Part shown: in pieces, positions 23,070-32,410 of the stretch
How positions within the stretch are numbered: the first letter of the stretch is position 1
Layout of the letters: every line of letters starts with the position of its first letter
Assembly: GCA_029982875.1 (NCBI GenBank)
Contig: JARRCD010000006.1
Location: 1 to 36,481, forward strand
Direction of reading: 5' to 3'
Source: Candidatus Cloacimonadota bacterium
Lineage (GTDB): Bacteria; Cloacimonadota; Cloacimonadia; Cloacimonadales; Cloacimonadaceae
DNA length: 36,481 nt
The notes under the pieces: generated by a model
The model's input: the letters and a program-made list of their open reading frames with translations, nothing else
Database searches by the model: none
What the model was told of the DNA's origin: nothing
Position numbers and translations under genes: made by a program

Positions 23070-23771
23070 ATGTATAAGCTATTGCTTCCTTTCATGATCC
23101 TGCTCTGCGTTGGCATCGCACAAGCCCAAAGCTTGGAATATAAGGTCACGGCAATGGGTATGAACGTAGCAGATTTACAGGTTGAGATGAAAAGCGACGG
23201 GATCGAGGTAGCTGTCAAAAATGAAAATAAGCTGAGCATCTTCCCTCATTTAGACAACTACTATGCAATTGATCTGGACGCTGAACACCGCCCCCTCAGA
23301 TATGTGCGGAAAATCCATCAATCGGAACTCAGAGATTCCGTGCTGACCATATATGATCCTCCGCGAGCTTCGATGTATCAGAAAAGTACAGGCAAGCACA
23401 TCGAATATGAGGTAGACCCTCAGATTCGGGATTTCTTCAGTTTTATCTATCATATCTGTAAAACTGAGAACTTGGAAGAGAGTTATCCTTTGGATTGCAA
23501 TAGTGCGTTGTGGCAAGCCCGGCTCAGCGCGGCAGAAGAAGAAACTGTCAAGACAGAATTGGGCAGTTTCAAAGCCCGAAAACTCGAGGTAAGAGTGCAG
23601 CCTGGGCCAGAAAACAATTCTACCTACTATGTAGATATGTTAACGCACAATTTCTTTTCTGAGGATATCATAATCTACCTTTGGATCTCTGAGTCTGGCT
23701 TTCCGCTCAAGGCAAAATTGAAAAAGAAACTACTAAGTATGAATTGGGAAATTCAAAGCATCCAGTTATGA
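23070..23771 (+). CDS. DUF3108-family periplasmic protein
   Basis: This 233-aa protein has a signal peptide ending VGIAQAQS (cleavage near residue 20) and a beta-rich mature part resembling DUF3108 (YKVTAMGMNVADLQVEM near the start, ISESGFPLKAKL near the end). Members are periplasmic or outer-membrane-associated proteins of unknown function. ATG at 23070 starts 2 nt after the CorC-like stop and gives a clean signal peptide. An upstream in-frame ATG within the previous gene does not. Confidence 0.75.
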   Translation: MYKLLLPFMILLCVGIAQAQSLEYKVTAMGMNVADLQVEMKSDGIEVAVKNENKLSIFPHLDNYYAIDLDAEHRPLRYVRKIHQSELRDSVLTIYDPPRASMYQKSTGKHIEYEVDPQIRDFFSFIYHICKTENLEESYPLDCNSALWQARLSAAEEETVKTELGSFKARKLEVRVQPGPENNSTYYVDMLTHNFFSEDIIIYLWISESGFPLKAKLKKKLLSMNWEIQSIQL

Positions 23772-24154
23772 AAGCACGACACTATTTGGTTTTAATGTTG
23801 CTTTGGATGGTATTGATCTGGTCTGTATCATCCTTACCCAGCGATAATATCCCTTCGAGTAAAATATTTGGGATCGATAAGCTGGCCCATTTTGGCATCT
23901 ACTTTATTTGGGGATTGATATCCGCCCTCCATCTGAGAAGGATCAATGCCTCTTCCCCACTACAGATCTTTATAATATCTATAATGCTCTTGCTGGCTGC
24001 TTGCGATGAGTATCATCAGTTGTATATTCCGGGTCGGCAAGTATCCATATTTGATCTCTGCGCAAATTGGCTCGGCCTGCTCAGTGCTCATCTCATCTTT
24101 AAAATCCTAAGTAAAATCAGAAAACATGATTACGGTAAAAGAGCTACGAATTAG
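23768..24154 (+). CDS. VanZ-like membrane protein
   Basis: This 128-aa protein has about four membrane segments. FGIDKLAHFGIYFIWG and DEYHQLYIPGRQVSIFDL are the two conserved blocks of the VanZ-like family; the His, Asp/Glu and Arg residues lie at membrane edges. VanZ confers low-level teicoplanin resistance, but most bacterial members have no known role. ATG overlaps the previous stop as ATGA. The 3' end overlaps the next gene by 29 nt. Confidence 0.85.
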   Translation: MKARHYLVLMLLWMVLIWSVSSLPSDNIPSSKIFGIDKLAHFGIYFIWGLISALHLRRINASSPLQIFIISIMLLLAACDEYHQLYIPGRQVSIFDLCANWLGLLSAHLIFKILSKIRKHDYGKRATN

Positions 24155-24845
24155 TCTGGCAGGACAAGAGATCCTCAAGGGCATCGATTTTGTGTTGCCT
24201 TTTTCAGAAAATCTTGTGATCCTGGGAAAAAGCGGATCGGGTAAGACGGTTTTGATCAAAAGCCTTTTGGGGATATATCCCCCCGATGCGGGAAGCATCA
24301 TAATCGACGGCTGTGATCTCTATAATTGCACAAAACAAGAAGAAAAAGCTTTGAAACAAAGATTTGCGATGGTCTTTCAACATGCTGCCCTGCTGGATTC
24401 CTTTACTGTCTATCAAAATGTCGCCTTGCCTTTGTATGAACGGGGTGAAAAAAATGAAGCATACATTATGGAAAGAGTATTGGAATGTTTGAACCTGGTA
24501 GGTTTGGCGCACACACTCAAGATGTATCCTGCAGAATTGAGCGGTGGTATGCGCAAACGGATTGGGATTGCAAGAGCTTTGGTCTATCATCCAGATTATC
24601 TGATCTTCGATGAACCTGTCTCCGGACTCGATCCTATTACCGCAAATGAGACCTTGTATTACATGACCCAGATCCTCAAGAGTAATACTGCCACCATGAT
24701 CACCATAACGCATGACATCGCCACCATAGATCAATTGGGACAGAAGGTGCTGTTTATCAATGATGGCGAACAGCAGTTTTACGGATCATATCGCGAATTA
24801 ATCCGAAGTCATAACGATACCATCCAAAAGTACTTATCTTCATGA
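24126..24845 (+). CDS. MlaF-like ABC transporter ATPase
   Basis: This 239-aa cytoplasmic ATPase has Walker A GKSGSGKT at 34-41, Q-loop VFQHAALLDSFTV, signature LSGGMRKRIGIARAL, Walker B LIFDEPVSGLDPITA and H-loop ITITHD. The QHAALLDS and GGMRKR variants and GLDPITA are typical of the MlaF/Ttg2A group that drives retrograde phospholipid transport. No MlaE permease or MlaD (MCE) gene is adjacent in the window. Instead a Gx-type membrane protein overlaps it by 4 nt. Its partner permease may be encoded elsewhere. Confidence 0.85.
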   Translation: MITVKELRISLAGQEILKGIDFVLPFSENLVILGKSGSGKTVLIKSLLGIYPPDAGSIIIDGCDLYNCTKQEEKALKQRFAMVFQHAALLDSFTVYQNVALPLYERGEKNEAYIMERVLECLNLVGLAHTLKMYPAELSGGMRKRIGIARALVYHPDYLIFDEPVSGLDPITANETLYYMTQILKSNTATMITITHDIATIDQLGQKVLFINDGEQQFYGSYRELIRSHNDTIQKYLSS

Positions 24846-25354
24846 ACACCAAGCAGCTCACGTTTCTGGCTTTTTTGACCGCAACCGCTTCTGTGGTTTA
24901 CATCGTGGAAAGTCTGATCTTCAGAATGTTACCGATACCCTTTTTACGCTTGGGTCTCTCCAATATCGTTGCCTTATATTTGATCTGGCATAGGCGCATA
25001 TTTTCTGCGCTCATCGTTAATCTTGCCAAATCCCTGATCGGTGGCATGGCCACCTTTACCTTGCTGAGTCCCAGTGTGGTCTTATCTTTGGGAGGCGGCC
25101 TGATTGCTGTTCTGGTAATGGCACTGGGGCTTTTGATCCGTCCCCGTCTGAGCATCACAGGTATCAGCATCCTGGGCGCAATCTCCCACAACGTCACCCA
25201 GTTGTTCCTGGCCCGGATTGTGCTTTTCTCCAACGATAGCCTTTTTGTGTTGACACCAATCCTGATCTTATTTGGTTTGATTAGTGGCATAATAACGGCA
25301 TATATTTGCTTTATTATGGAGCATCAATTACCCGGCTTAAAGGCTAAAATATGA
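24842..25354 (+). CDS. Gx transporter family membrane protein (Hpre_diP_synt_I)
   Basis: This 170-aa protein has about five membrane segments. The block ESLIFRMLPIPFLRLGLSNI matches the Gx family described as heptaprenyl diphosphate synthase component I, a name not supported by its membrane-bound form. The fold family is related to ECF-type substrate-capture proteins. It overlaps the MlaF-like ATPase and PBP1A genes by 4 nt at each side (ATGA). The substrate is unknown. The neighbourhood of PBP1A and a glycosyltransferase would suit an isoprenoid or envelope precursor, but this is speculation. Confidence 0.8.
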   Translation: MNTKQLTFLAFLTATASVVYIVESLIFRMLPIPFLRLGLSNIVALYLIWHRRIFSALIVNLAKSLIGGMATFTLLSPSVVLSLGGGLIAVLVMALGLLIRPRLSITGISILGAISHNVTQLFLARIVLFSNDSLFVLTPILILFGLISGIITAYICFIMEHQLPGLKAKI

Positions 25355-27423
25355 AGAAAAGACCAAAAACAAAGCGACTGAGTATGATCCTTGGTATAAT
25401 CGGGATTGTGATTTGCATCCTGATCGGCATAGTGGCTGGGGCAATCTGGTTTTATTCGGATACCCTGCCACCCACCAATGAGCTGAGAAATTTCACCATG
25501 CGCAGCGGTTCTGAAGTATATGACCGGAATGGTAAAATGATCTACCTCTTTGCCTTTGAAAAACGCAAGCTGGTATCGCTGAAAGAATTACCGCCTTATC
25601 TGGTGGATGCCCTCATCGTGACTGAGGACAAGAATTTCTACCAGCACTTTGGTATCGATATCGCAGGCAACATCAGGGCTTTGGCCATTGATTTAGTACG
25701 CTTGGATTTTTCACAAGGTGCCAGCACAATCACGCAGCAGATGGCTCGAAATATGTTTCTTACCTTGGATAAACGGATCTCAAGAAAGATGAAAGAGATC
25801 CTGCTCGCCTTCAGAATTGAACAGGAATTCAGCAAAGAAGAAATTCTTGAAATATATTTTAACAAGATCTTTTGGGGAAGGCAGTTGCATGGAGTAGAAG
25901 CCGCAGCGTTGAACTACTATGGCAAACATGCCAGTGAGCTGAACCTGGCCGAAGCTGCCACTTTGGTTGGAATGATCCAAAGACCCAATTACTTTGACCC
26001 GATCAAGTATCCCGAACGTACTCTCGTCAGACGTAATCTGGTCTTGCAAAAGCTCTTTGATGCAGGTAAGATCTCCCAGGAAGAATTTGAACTGGCCGCT
26101 TCTGCCCCTTTGCGCAAGCAGGGAAGCTCAATGCGTAAAGCAGCATCGGATTACTTTATCGAGCATATCCGCTTGTATCTGGAACGGAAATATGGCACAG
26201 ACCGCTTATTTGAAGGCGGATTGCGGATATACACCACCCTGGATCAGGAGCTTACCGTCTATGCTGATTCTGTTTTGAATAACTACCTTACCACTGTGGA
26301 AAATCGCTATGATTACCCCTATAAACTCTCTGATGTAGGCCCAAACTCCTATAACATCAGCACCCGCTATCTGCAAGGTGGTCTTGTGCTGATGGAAAAT
26401 GAGACCGGCTATGTGCGCGCTATGATCGGAGGACGTAACTTTGCTCATAGTAAGTTTAATCGTATGACCCAAGCTAAACGGCAACCCGGGAGCGCTATCA
26501 AACCCATCTATTATACTGCAGCAATCGAAAAGGGCTACACTCCCGCTACCGTGATCAATGACGCCAAAATCACCTTGATCGCAGGCAATGGCAAAAAGTG
26601 GACCCCAACTAACTACAGTAAAAAGTACTATGGCTTTACCCGCATGAGAACTGCCATTACCCATTCCTATAATGTGTGGGCGGTAAAGGCTGCTATTGAC
26701 TTGGGCTTTAACACCATGACCGATGCCTTTTATCGCTTTGGCATCCAACGCCGGGTCACGGATTATGCCGCGGCTTTAGGAGCTTATGAGGTAATTCCCA
26801 TGACGCTGATCTCTGCTTATACTACCTTCCCTAATCAAGGAACCCGCGTAAGTCCAATCTACATAATGCGGGTAGAGGATACCAATGGCAGAGTGCTGGA
26901 AAGAGGAATTACTACAAAGAGCAAAGTAACGACCGAGGAAGTGGCTTTCCTGATGACGAGCATGATGGAATCCGTTACCACATCGGGTACCGGTGCAGCC
27001 GCAAGAAATAACTATTACTGGCAAGTAGCCGGAAAAACCGGCACCTCCAGTGACCACCGTGATGCTTGGTTTATCGGCTTTAACAAAGAATTCACCCTGG
27101 GCATCTGGAATGGCTTTGATAGCAGTGATAAGATCTCAGCCAGTGCAGTTTGTGCTCCTATCTGGGGTAAAATCATGACTAAATGTATCTTACTGGACAA
27201 TTCCGGTAAATTCCCGGACACTGATGACCCGCGTTATGTCTTTGACCGTCCGGATGACATAGTAACCCGGCTGATCAATCCCAAAACAGGCTTCGTAACG
27301 GAAGAAAACGGAATCGAGGAATTCTTTATCAAAGATAATATTCCACCTATAGTAGCAGACACTCTGCAATTTAACTTCTATCCCACCCGATGGGGCTTCA
27401 ATGATGATTTGGAACTGGAATGA
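25351..27423 (+). CDS. Class A penicillin-binding protein (PBP1A type)
   Basis: This bifunctional peptidoglycan glycosyltransferase/transpeptidase is 690 aa. An N-terminal cytoplasmic basic stub and one membrane segment (about 12-35) lead to the GT51 domain, with catalytic Glu92 in TEDKNFYQHFG and GASTITQQMARNMF. The transpeptidase domain has S381-x-x-K384 (GSAIKP), SYN at 439-441 and K562-TG (AGKTGTSSDHRDAWFIGF). All key residues are intact. It is coupled at both ends by 4-nt overlaps. Inner membrane, periplasm-facing. Confidence 0.94.
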   Translation: MKKRPKTKRLSMILGIIGIVICILIGIVAGAIWFYSDTLPPTNELRNFTMRSGSEVYDRNGKMIYLFAFEKRKLVSLKELPPYLVDALIVTEDKNFYQHFGIDIAGNIRALAIDLVRLDFSQGASTITQQMARNMFLTLDKRISRKMKEILLAFRIEQEFSKEEILEIYFNKIFWGRQLHGVEAAALNYYGKHASELNLAEAATLVGMIQRPNYFDPIKYPERTLVRRNLVLQKLFDAGKISQEEFELAASAPLRKQGSSMRKAASDYFIEHIRLYLERKYGTDRLFEGGLRIYTTLDQELTVYADSVLNNYLTTVENRYDYPYKLSDVGPNSYNISTRYLQGGLVLMENETGYVRAMIGGRNFAHSKFNRMTQAKRQPGSAIKPIYYTAAIEKGYTPATVINDAKITLIAGNGKKWTPTNYSKKYYGFTRMRTAITHSYNVWAVKAAIDLGFNTMTDAFYRFGIQRRVTDYAAALGAYEVIPMTLISAYTTFPNQGTRVSPIYIMRVEDTNGRVLERGITTKSKVTTEEVAFLMTSMMESVTTSGTGAAARNNYYWQVAGKTGTSSDHRDAWFIGFNKEFTLGIWNGFDSSDKISASAVCAPIWGKIMTKCILLDNSGKFPDTDDPRYVFDRPDDIVTRLINPKTGFVTEENGIEEFFIKDNIPPIVADTLQFNFYPTRWGFNDDLELE

Positions 27424-28595
27424 ACGTGATAACTAAAATCCTGTATTGGCTACTCATAATTCTGGTTTCCTCCGGAGCTCTCACCTATCTCGTATTTGTG
27501 ATCCGCTTTTATTTTGGCTGGAAACGCTTAAAACCTGTGGTAAATACCAAGAAACTGCCTGTATCTGTGGTAATAGTGGCACACAATGAAGCGGCCCATC
27601 TGCCTCGCTTGATGACTTGTTTACTATCTCAGGATTATCCCGCAGAACTCTATGAAATAATATTGGGAGATGATGATTCCACGGATGACACCCAAGCGAT
27701 CATGAGCAAATATATTGAGGCCGGACACAACGTGAAATACATCAGATCTATCGGTAGAGAGAAAGTGGTATCACCCAAAAAACTGGCTTTGCAGCGTGCC
27801 ATAGAAGCAGCTAACGGAGAGATCATCCTTACTACAGATGCAGATTGCATTGTCCCTACTTCCTGGATCTCAAGTATGGTATCCTGCTTTGCCGATGATG
27901 TGAGCATGGTTGCAGGATACTCTCGAACCATGATCCCAGTTTGGAGCAAAGCGTCTTTGCTGCAAAAATATGAGCACCTGGATTTTGCCTTGACCTATAT
28001 GGTTTTAAGTGGAGGTTATACCTTGGGTAAGAGCTGGGCTTGCATCGGGCAAAACCTGGCCTACCGGAAAAGCGCCTGGCTGGATGTAGGTGGTTTTAGC
28101 AAGATCATGCACCTTATCAGTGGAGATGATGTCAATCTGCTGCAGCTAATGCGCCGCAAAGGACATAAGATTATCTTCAATTTTGCTTCCTCTTCTTTTA
28201 CCCATACCTATCCAGTACAAAGCTGGAAGGAATTCATCAATCAGCGCAGCCGCTGGGCATCCAATATGAAGTATCAGCTGAGCTTAAATCCGGAGTTTTT
28301 CTTCATCCTGTTTTCGATGGCTTGCCTATACTGGGGCAGCATTATCCTGCTGTTTGTAAATTTCCCCTTGGGTTTAGCCTTCCTGTTATACCGCATCTTG
28401 GTGGAGCTTTGCATGATCTCCTATTCCAGGAAACACTTTGGGGTGAGTGCCCGGATGCTAAATTTCTATCCGGTTTGGCTGGCAATCCAAACCTTCCTGC
28501 TGGTATTTACCATGATCTTGGGACAATTTGGTCTCTTTGTCTGGCATGGTAAGCACCCTCCCAAAGGAGTACATAATGCAAATAGTAATATTTGA
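27420..28595 (+). CDS. Glycosyltransferase family 2, membrane-anchored
   Basis: This 391-aa protein has an N-terminal membrane segment (about 8-28), then a GT-A fold with VSVVIVAHNEAAHLPR and the nucleotide-sugar Asp motifs DDDSTDD and TTDADC. The acceptor-site acidic pair is SGDDVN, followed by the processive-type QRSRW motif. Three or four membrane segments close the protein (about 295-380). The QxxRW-type motif and membrane anchoring suggest polymerising or lipid-linked glycan synthesis. The donor and acceptor are unknown. Confidence 0.88.
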   Translation: MNVITKILYWLLIILVSSGALTYLVFVIRFYFGWKRLKPVVNTKKLPVSVVIVAHNEAAHLPRLMTCLLSQDYPAELYEIILGDDDSTDDTQAIMSKYIEAGHNVKYIRSIGREKVVSPKKLALQRAIEAANGEIILTTDADCIVPTSWISSMVSCFADDVSMVAGYSRTMIPVWSKASLLQKYEHLDFALTYMVLSGGYTLGKSWACIGQNLAYRKSAWLDVGGFSKIMHLISGDDVNLLQLMRRKGHKIIFNFASSSFTHTYPVQSWKEFINQRSRWASNMKYQLSLNPEFFFILFSMACLYWGSIILLFVNFPLGLAFLLYRILVELCMISYSRKHFGVSARMLNFYPVWLAIQTFLLVFTMILGQFGLFVWHGKHPPKGVHNANSNI

Positions 28596-29766
28596 TGACA
28601 CTACAGATAAAAGCTTTTACCCTCTCGCCCAAACCCGAGCAGTAGGAGATTTGCGCTGCGGCATCCTCAAGCTCAGGCAACGCTTGCAATTTGCCTTTGA
28701 GGCAGAGGATAATTGCATCCTCATTAATCCCGCTTTGGAAGAGCTCTATAGACTCCGCCATCCTGATTGGAACCTCAATCAGCCACCCCATGGGGATAAA
28801 TTGTATCTGAATTCCAGAATCAAGATAGATGACAATATCTGCAAGCAAATCCGTAGTTTAAAGCAAGATGAAGCGCTGGTATGCCCTGCGGGAATAATTG
28901 CTATTCGCAGTTCTGATCAGCTCTGCTATGGATTTGAACAGCTTCCCCATTTGCAGAGAATACAAACGGACCAGGGTTTATACAGCCAAGTTGCCGATCT
29001 GGTGCATGATAACGCGCGTCTTATTGCCTGGGATTTTGAGAATGTGTTTTATGAGGAAGAGAACTTCTTTGAAACCGAAACCGGAGTAAGCCTGCTGAAT
29101 CCCTACAAGATCTGGATAGCAGAAGATGTACACTTGGCCCCGAATGTGGTCTTGGATGCCACTAAAGGTCCTGTCGTAATCGATGAAGGCGCCACGGTGA
29201 TGGCAAATAGCGTGATCATGGGCCCGGCTTATATAGGAAAGCATAGCCTGATCAAAGTAGCAGCCAAAATCTATGGCGGCACCTCGATTGGGCCAGTATG
29301 CAAAGTAGGTGGTGAAATCGAAGGCAGCATTATCCAGGCATATTCAAACAAGCAGCATGATGGGTTTTTGGGACACGCCTTTATCGGAGAATGGGTGAAC
29401 ATCGGCGCCGATACCAACAATAGTGACCTGAAAAATACTTACAAGAATGTGAAAAGCTATAATTACCTGCATCGTGATATGCAAGACAGCGGAAGCCAAT
29501 TCATGGGTTGCGTCGTAGGTGATCACGTGAAGATCGGGATCAATTGTTCTTTGAATACTGGTCTGGTCATTGGAACAGGTTCAAACATCTTTGGGGGAAT
29601 GCTGTTCTCCGGATATATACCGGATTTTTCTTGGGGTGAAGCAGATAACTTGACAAAATACCGTTTCCCTGCCTTTTGCGATACAGCAGCTATCGTTAAA
29701 AGGCGCAGAGAATTATCTCTTACAGATTTAGAGATCGAGCTGCTCAAACAAATCTTTGGAGCATAA
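28576..29766 (+). CDS. Alternative GlmU-like sugar nucleotidyltransferase/acetyltransferase
   Basis: This 396-aa protein starts IVIFDDTTDKSFYPLAQTRA, like the Bacteroidetes-type alternative GlmU family (UDP-GlcNAc pyrophosphorylase/GlcN-1-P acetyltransferase). It lacks the standard G-x-G-x-R-M pyrophosphorylase loop of E. coli GlmU. The C-terminal half is a left-handed beta-helix of hexapeptide repeats (VIDEGATVMANSVIMGPAYIG, VVGDHVKIGINCSLNTGLVI). ATG at 28576 has AGGAG upstream inside the end of the GT2 gene, with a 20-nt overlap. It likely supplies UDP-GlcNAc to envelope synthesis, beside PBP1A and GT2. The exact sugar is family-inferred. Confidence 0.85.
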   Translation: MQIVIFDDTTDKSFYPLAQTRAVGDLRCGILKLRQRLQFAFEAEDNCILINPALEELYRLRHPDWNLNQPPHGDKLYLNSRIKIDDNICKQIRSLKQDEALVCPAGIIAIRSSDQLCYGFEQLPHLQRIQTDQGLYSQVADLVHDNARLIAWDFENVFYEEENFFETETGVSLLNPYKIWIAEDVHLAPNVVLDATKGPVVIDEGATVMANSVIMGPAYIGKHSLIKVAAKIYGGTSIGPVCKVGGEIEGSIIQAYSNKQHDGFLGHAFIGEWVNIGADTNNSDLKNTYKNVKSYNYLHRDMQDSGSQFMGCVVGDHVKIGINCSLNTGLVIGTGSNIFGGMLFSGYIPDFSWGEADNLTKYRFPAFCDTAAIVKRRRELSLTDLEIELLKQIFGA

Positions 29767-30609
29767 ATGCAAGAATATATAGAAGTAGAATTCCGGACCG
29801 GCAGGATGGGATATTACCAAAATCCGGATAATTTGCCGATCCAACCTGAGGATCTTATTGTCGTGGAAGTAGAGCGCGGCGAAGATATCGCTCAAATCGT
29901 TCATATGGCGATCCCACGAGATGAAAACGACCTCCACGAAAGTAGCGGCAGAATCTATAAAATTCGCCGTGCTGCCAGTGATACTGACATAGAGAAGCTG
30001 CACAATATCGGTTATGAAGAAGAAAAAGCCACTAATATCTTCAATGACGTTTTGTCCCGCTACCCTTTTGAGATGAAACTGATTGAAACTGTATATCAGT
30101 TTGATGGCAATAAACTCACTTTCTTTTTCACTGCCGATGGGCGTATTGATTTCCGTACTTTTGTACGGGAATTAGCCACTATCTTCAAGACCCGAATTGA
30201 GCTTCATCAAACGACCGGCCGTGATGAAGCAAAACGGCTGGGGGGCTTTGGTATGTGTGGCAATCCCTATTGCTGCTGCAGCTTTCTCAAACGCTTCAAT
30301 CAAGTAACCATCAAGATGGCGAAGGATCAAAACCTGGCCGGTAATCTCTCCAAAATATCCGGACCCTGCGGCAGATTGCTGTGTTGTTTGAATTTTGAAG
30401 AGGATTTTTATGTGGAAGAAGGAAAAGACTATCCGCTAATCGGTACCTTTGTGGAGCATAATGATCAGCGAGCTATGGTTTTTCGCATTGATGTTTTGGC
30501 CCACAAGATATATTTGACCCATGATGATCAGAGTATAGCAGATGTAAGTGTGGAAGACTTTGCCAAATTGAGAATACTGAGTATTCCAGACCTGGAGACA
30601 TGCCAGTAA
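29767..30609 (+). CDS. ricT: PSP1-domain protein RicT (YaaT)
   Basis: This 280-aa cytoplasmic protein has a PSP1 C-terminal domain. The conserved Cys blocks are CGNPYCCC (Cys 164, 169, 170 and 171) and GPCGRLLCC (Cys 201, 206 and 207). In B. subtilis RicT acts with RicA and RicF, carries Fe-S clusters and affects RNase Y-dependent mRNA maturation. Outside Firmicutes its role is less clear. It starts directly after the GlmU-like stop and overlaps rlmN by 10 nt. Confidence 0.88.
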   Translation: MQEYIEVEFRTGRMGYYQNPDNLPIQPEDLIVVEVERGEDIAQIVHMAIPRDENDLHESSGRIYKIRRAASDTDIEKLHNIGYEEEKATNIFNDVLSRYPFEMKLIETVYQFDGNKLTFFFTADGRIDFRTFVRELATIFKTRIELHQTTGRDEAKRLGGFGMCGNPYCCCSFLKRFNQVTIKMAKDQNLAGNLSKISGPCGRLLCCLNFEEDFYVEEGKDYPLIGTFVEHNDQRAMVFRIDVLAHKIYLTHDDQSIADVSVEDFAKLRILSIPDLETCQ

Positions 30610-31631
30610 ACGTCTTCTCACTCTTGCCCCAGGAACTTGAAAGCAGATTAGCTCAATTCCCTGCCTTCCGATATCGCCAGCTTCTGCACTGGCTATACGG
30701 GAGATTCGTCTTTGCTCCGGAACACATGACGGATTTGCCCCTCACGCTTAAGGACTACCTGCTGGAAAACCTCAGCTTTGAGCTGCCCCAAATAGCACTT
30801 GAAAAAGCTGCCCAAGATCAAACTACCAAGTATAGCCTCAGCTTGACGGATGGTGAAAACATCGAAATGGTCATTATCCCCGCCCCCAAGAAGCGTACAC
30901 TTTGTGTATCCTCTCAAGTAGGCTGTGCCCGGAAGTGTTCATTTTGTGCTACGGGCAGATGGGGCCTTACGCGTAATCTGAGTGCAGCCGAGATTGTTGG
31001 TCAGATTCTGATCGCCGCATCCATCTGCAAGCCCGAACGTTTAACCAATCTGGTCTTTATGGGAATGGGCGAACCTCTGGATAATCTGGAAAACGTGCTT
31101 AAAACTCTACAGATCATTCAGGCAAATAATACTCTCGCATTTAGCCCCAGACGCACTACTGTCTCTACCTGTGGCATTCCGCAGCAAATTATCAAGCTGG
31201 CTGATAGCGGGATCAAAACCAAACTTGCGCTTTCCTTGAATTCTGCCATCAATGCAAAGCGGGATAATCTGATGCCGATAAACAAGATACACCCTCTGGA
31301 AGAGATAAAATCTGCCCTCAAATACTACCTTAAAAAAAGCACTTTCCGCGTGACCTTGGAATATATCCTGATCCCCGACATCAATATGGGAAAGGATGAT
31401 ATCAAAGCCTTAAGGCAATTTGCCGGAGATCTCTCCTGCAAAATTAATTTTATTCCCTATAACATCGTTCCCCATCTCCCCTATCGTAGTCCCACAGAGA
31501 TTGAACTGCAGGAATTTTTGCAACAAGCTCAAAGCCTGCATCAGGCGATTACCCTTCGCCGCAGTCGCGGTGCAGGAATATGTGGAGCCTGCGGTCAATT
31601 AGCTGGGAACCATCAAGGAGTTACACCATGA
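30600..31631 (+). CDS. rlmN: 23S rRNA A2503 / tRNA A37 C2-methyltransferase RlmN
   Basis: This is a radical SAM methyltransferase of 343 aa. The cluster motif is CARKCSFC, and GEPLDN is the SAM-contacting block. The C-terminal RGAGICGACGQL holds the catalytic Cys. The N-terminal helical RNA-binding domain starts FSLLPQELESRL. The GICGACGQL variant is within the family norm, and RlmN is favoured over Cfr. ATG overlaps ricT with GGAG only two bases away. It overlaps deoC by 4 nt. Confidence 0.94.
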   Translation: MPVNVFSLLPQELESRLAQFPAFRYRQLLHWLYGRFVFAPEHMTDLPLTLKDYLLENLSFELPQIALEKAAQDQTTKYSLSLTDGENIEMVIIPAPKKRTLCVSSQVGCARKCSFCATGRWGLTRNLSAAEIVGQILIAASICKPERLTNLVFMGMGEPLDNLENVLKTLQIIQANNTLAFSPRRTTVSTCGIPQQIIKLADSGIKTKLALSLNSAINAKRDNLMPINKIHPLEEIKSALKYYLKKSTFRVTLEYILIPDINMGKDDIKALRQFAGDLSCKINFIPYNIVPHLPYRSPTEIELQEFLQQAQSLHQAITLRRSRGAGICGACGQLAGNHQGVTP

Positions 31632-32401
31632 AAAGCATTGAACAAATAGCCCGGGAATTCTTTCCCTCAGATGAGCCTGCCCGCTGTGGCGGAGCTCACA
31701 AAATCTGCCTGCATTGTGCTAAATGCCGGGCCGACGAAGCAGACGAAGTATATATGAAAGAGCAAGGTGTGGCAAGCTACATCGATGCCACCATGCTCAA
31801 AGCTGAAGCAACTAAAGAAGATGTTGCCGAGCTTTGCCAGGTTGCCAATCAATACCATACTGCCTCAGTCTGCATCAATTCTTACTACATCCCCTATATC
31901 AAAAAGCTCTTGCAGGAAGGGGTAAAAAGCTGCACCGTGATCAATTTCCCCCTCGGTTCCGGCAGTCGCCTCGCTGTCAAAAAAGAAGCTAAAGCCGTGC
32001 TGGAAGCCGGAGTGGATGAAGTAGATATGGTGCAAAACCTCGCTGCCCTGAAAAGCAAGGATTGGGATATGGCACTCGAGACCATCAAAGCAGTAGCAAT
32101 CCAGGCTCTGGAACACAAAAAACTGCTCAAGGTGATCCTGGAAACCTGCTATCTCAACCGCGAAGAACTGATAATCAGCTGCCTGATGAGCAAGAAAGCC
32201 GGCGCAAAATTCGTAAAAACATCCACCGGTTTTGGCATTGCCGGCGCAAAAGCTGACGATGTCAAACTGATGCGATCCGTGGTAGGTCCTAAGTTTGGAG
32301 TCAAAGCCAGTGGCGGAATCCGCACTCCTGAAACTGCCAAAGAAATGCTGGTTGCCGGCGCAAACCGGATCGGTGCCAGCAGTGTAACAAACTTATTATA
32401 G
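31628..32401 (+). CDS. deoC: Deoxyribose-phosphate aldolase with N-terminal Cys cluster
   Basis: DeoC cleaves 2-deoxyribose-5-phosphate to acetaldehyde and glyceraldehyde-3-phosphate. The TIM barrel includes VDEVDMVQN, the Schiff-base Lys in KFVKTSTGFG (about residue 195) and the second catalytic Lys in VKASGG (about 225). Start ATG 31628 has AGGAG and overlaps the rlmN stop (ATGA). The first 60 residues form an extension before the usual YIDATMLK start, with Cys 20, 27, 30 and 33 plus His 24 and 29 (CGGAHKICLHCAKC). That cluster could bind Zn or an Fe-S cluster; most DeoC proteins I know lack it. Confidence 0.93.
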   Translation: MKSIEQIAREFFPSDEPARCGGAHKICLHCAKCRADEADEVYMKEQGVASYIDATMLKAEATKEDVAELCQVANQYHTASVCINSYYIPYIKKLLQEGVKSCTVINFPLGSGSRLAVKKEAKAVLEAGVDEVDMVQNLAALKSKDWDMALETIKAVAIQALEHKKLLKVILETCYLNREELIISCLMSKKAGAKFVKTSTGFGIAGAKADDVKLMRSVVGPKFGVKASGGIRTPETAKEMLVAGANRIGASSVTNLL

Positions 32402-32410
32402 CAGGATAAT

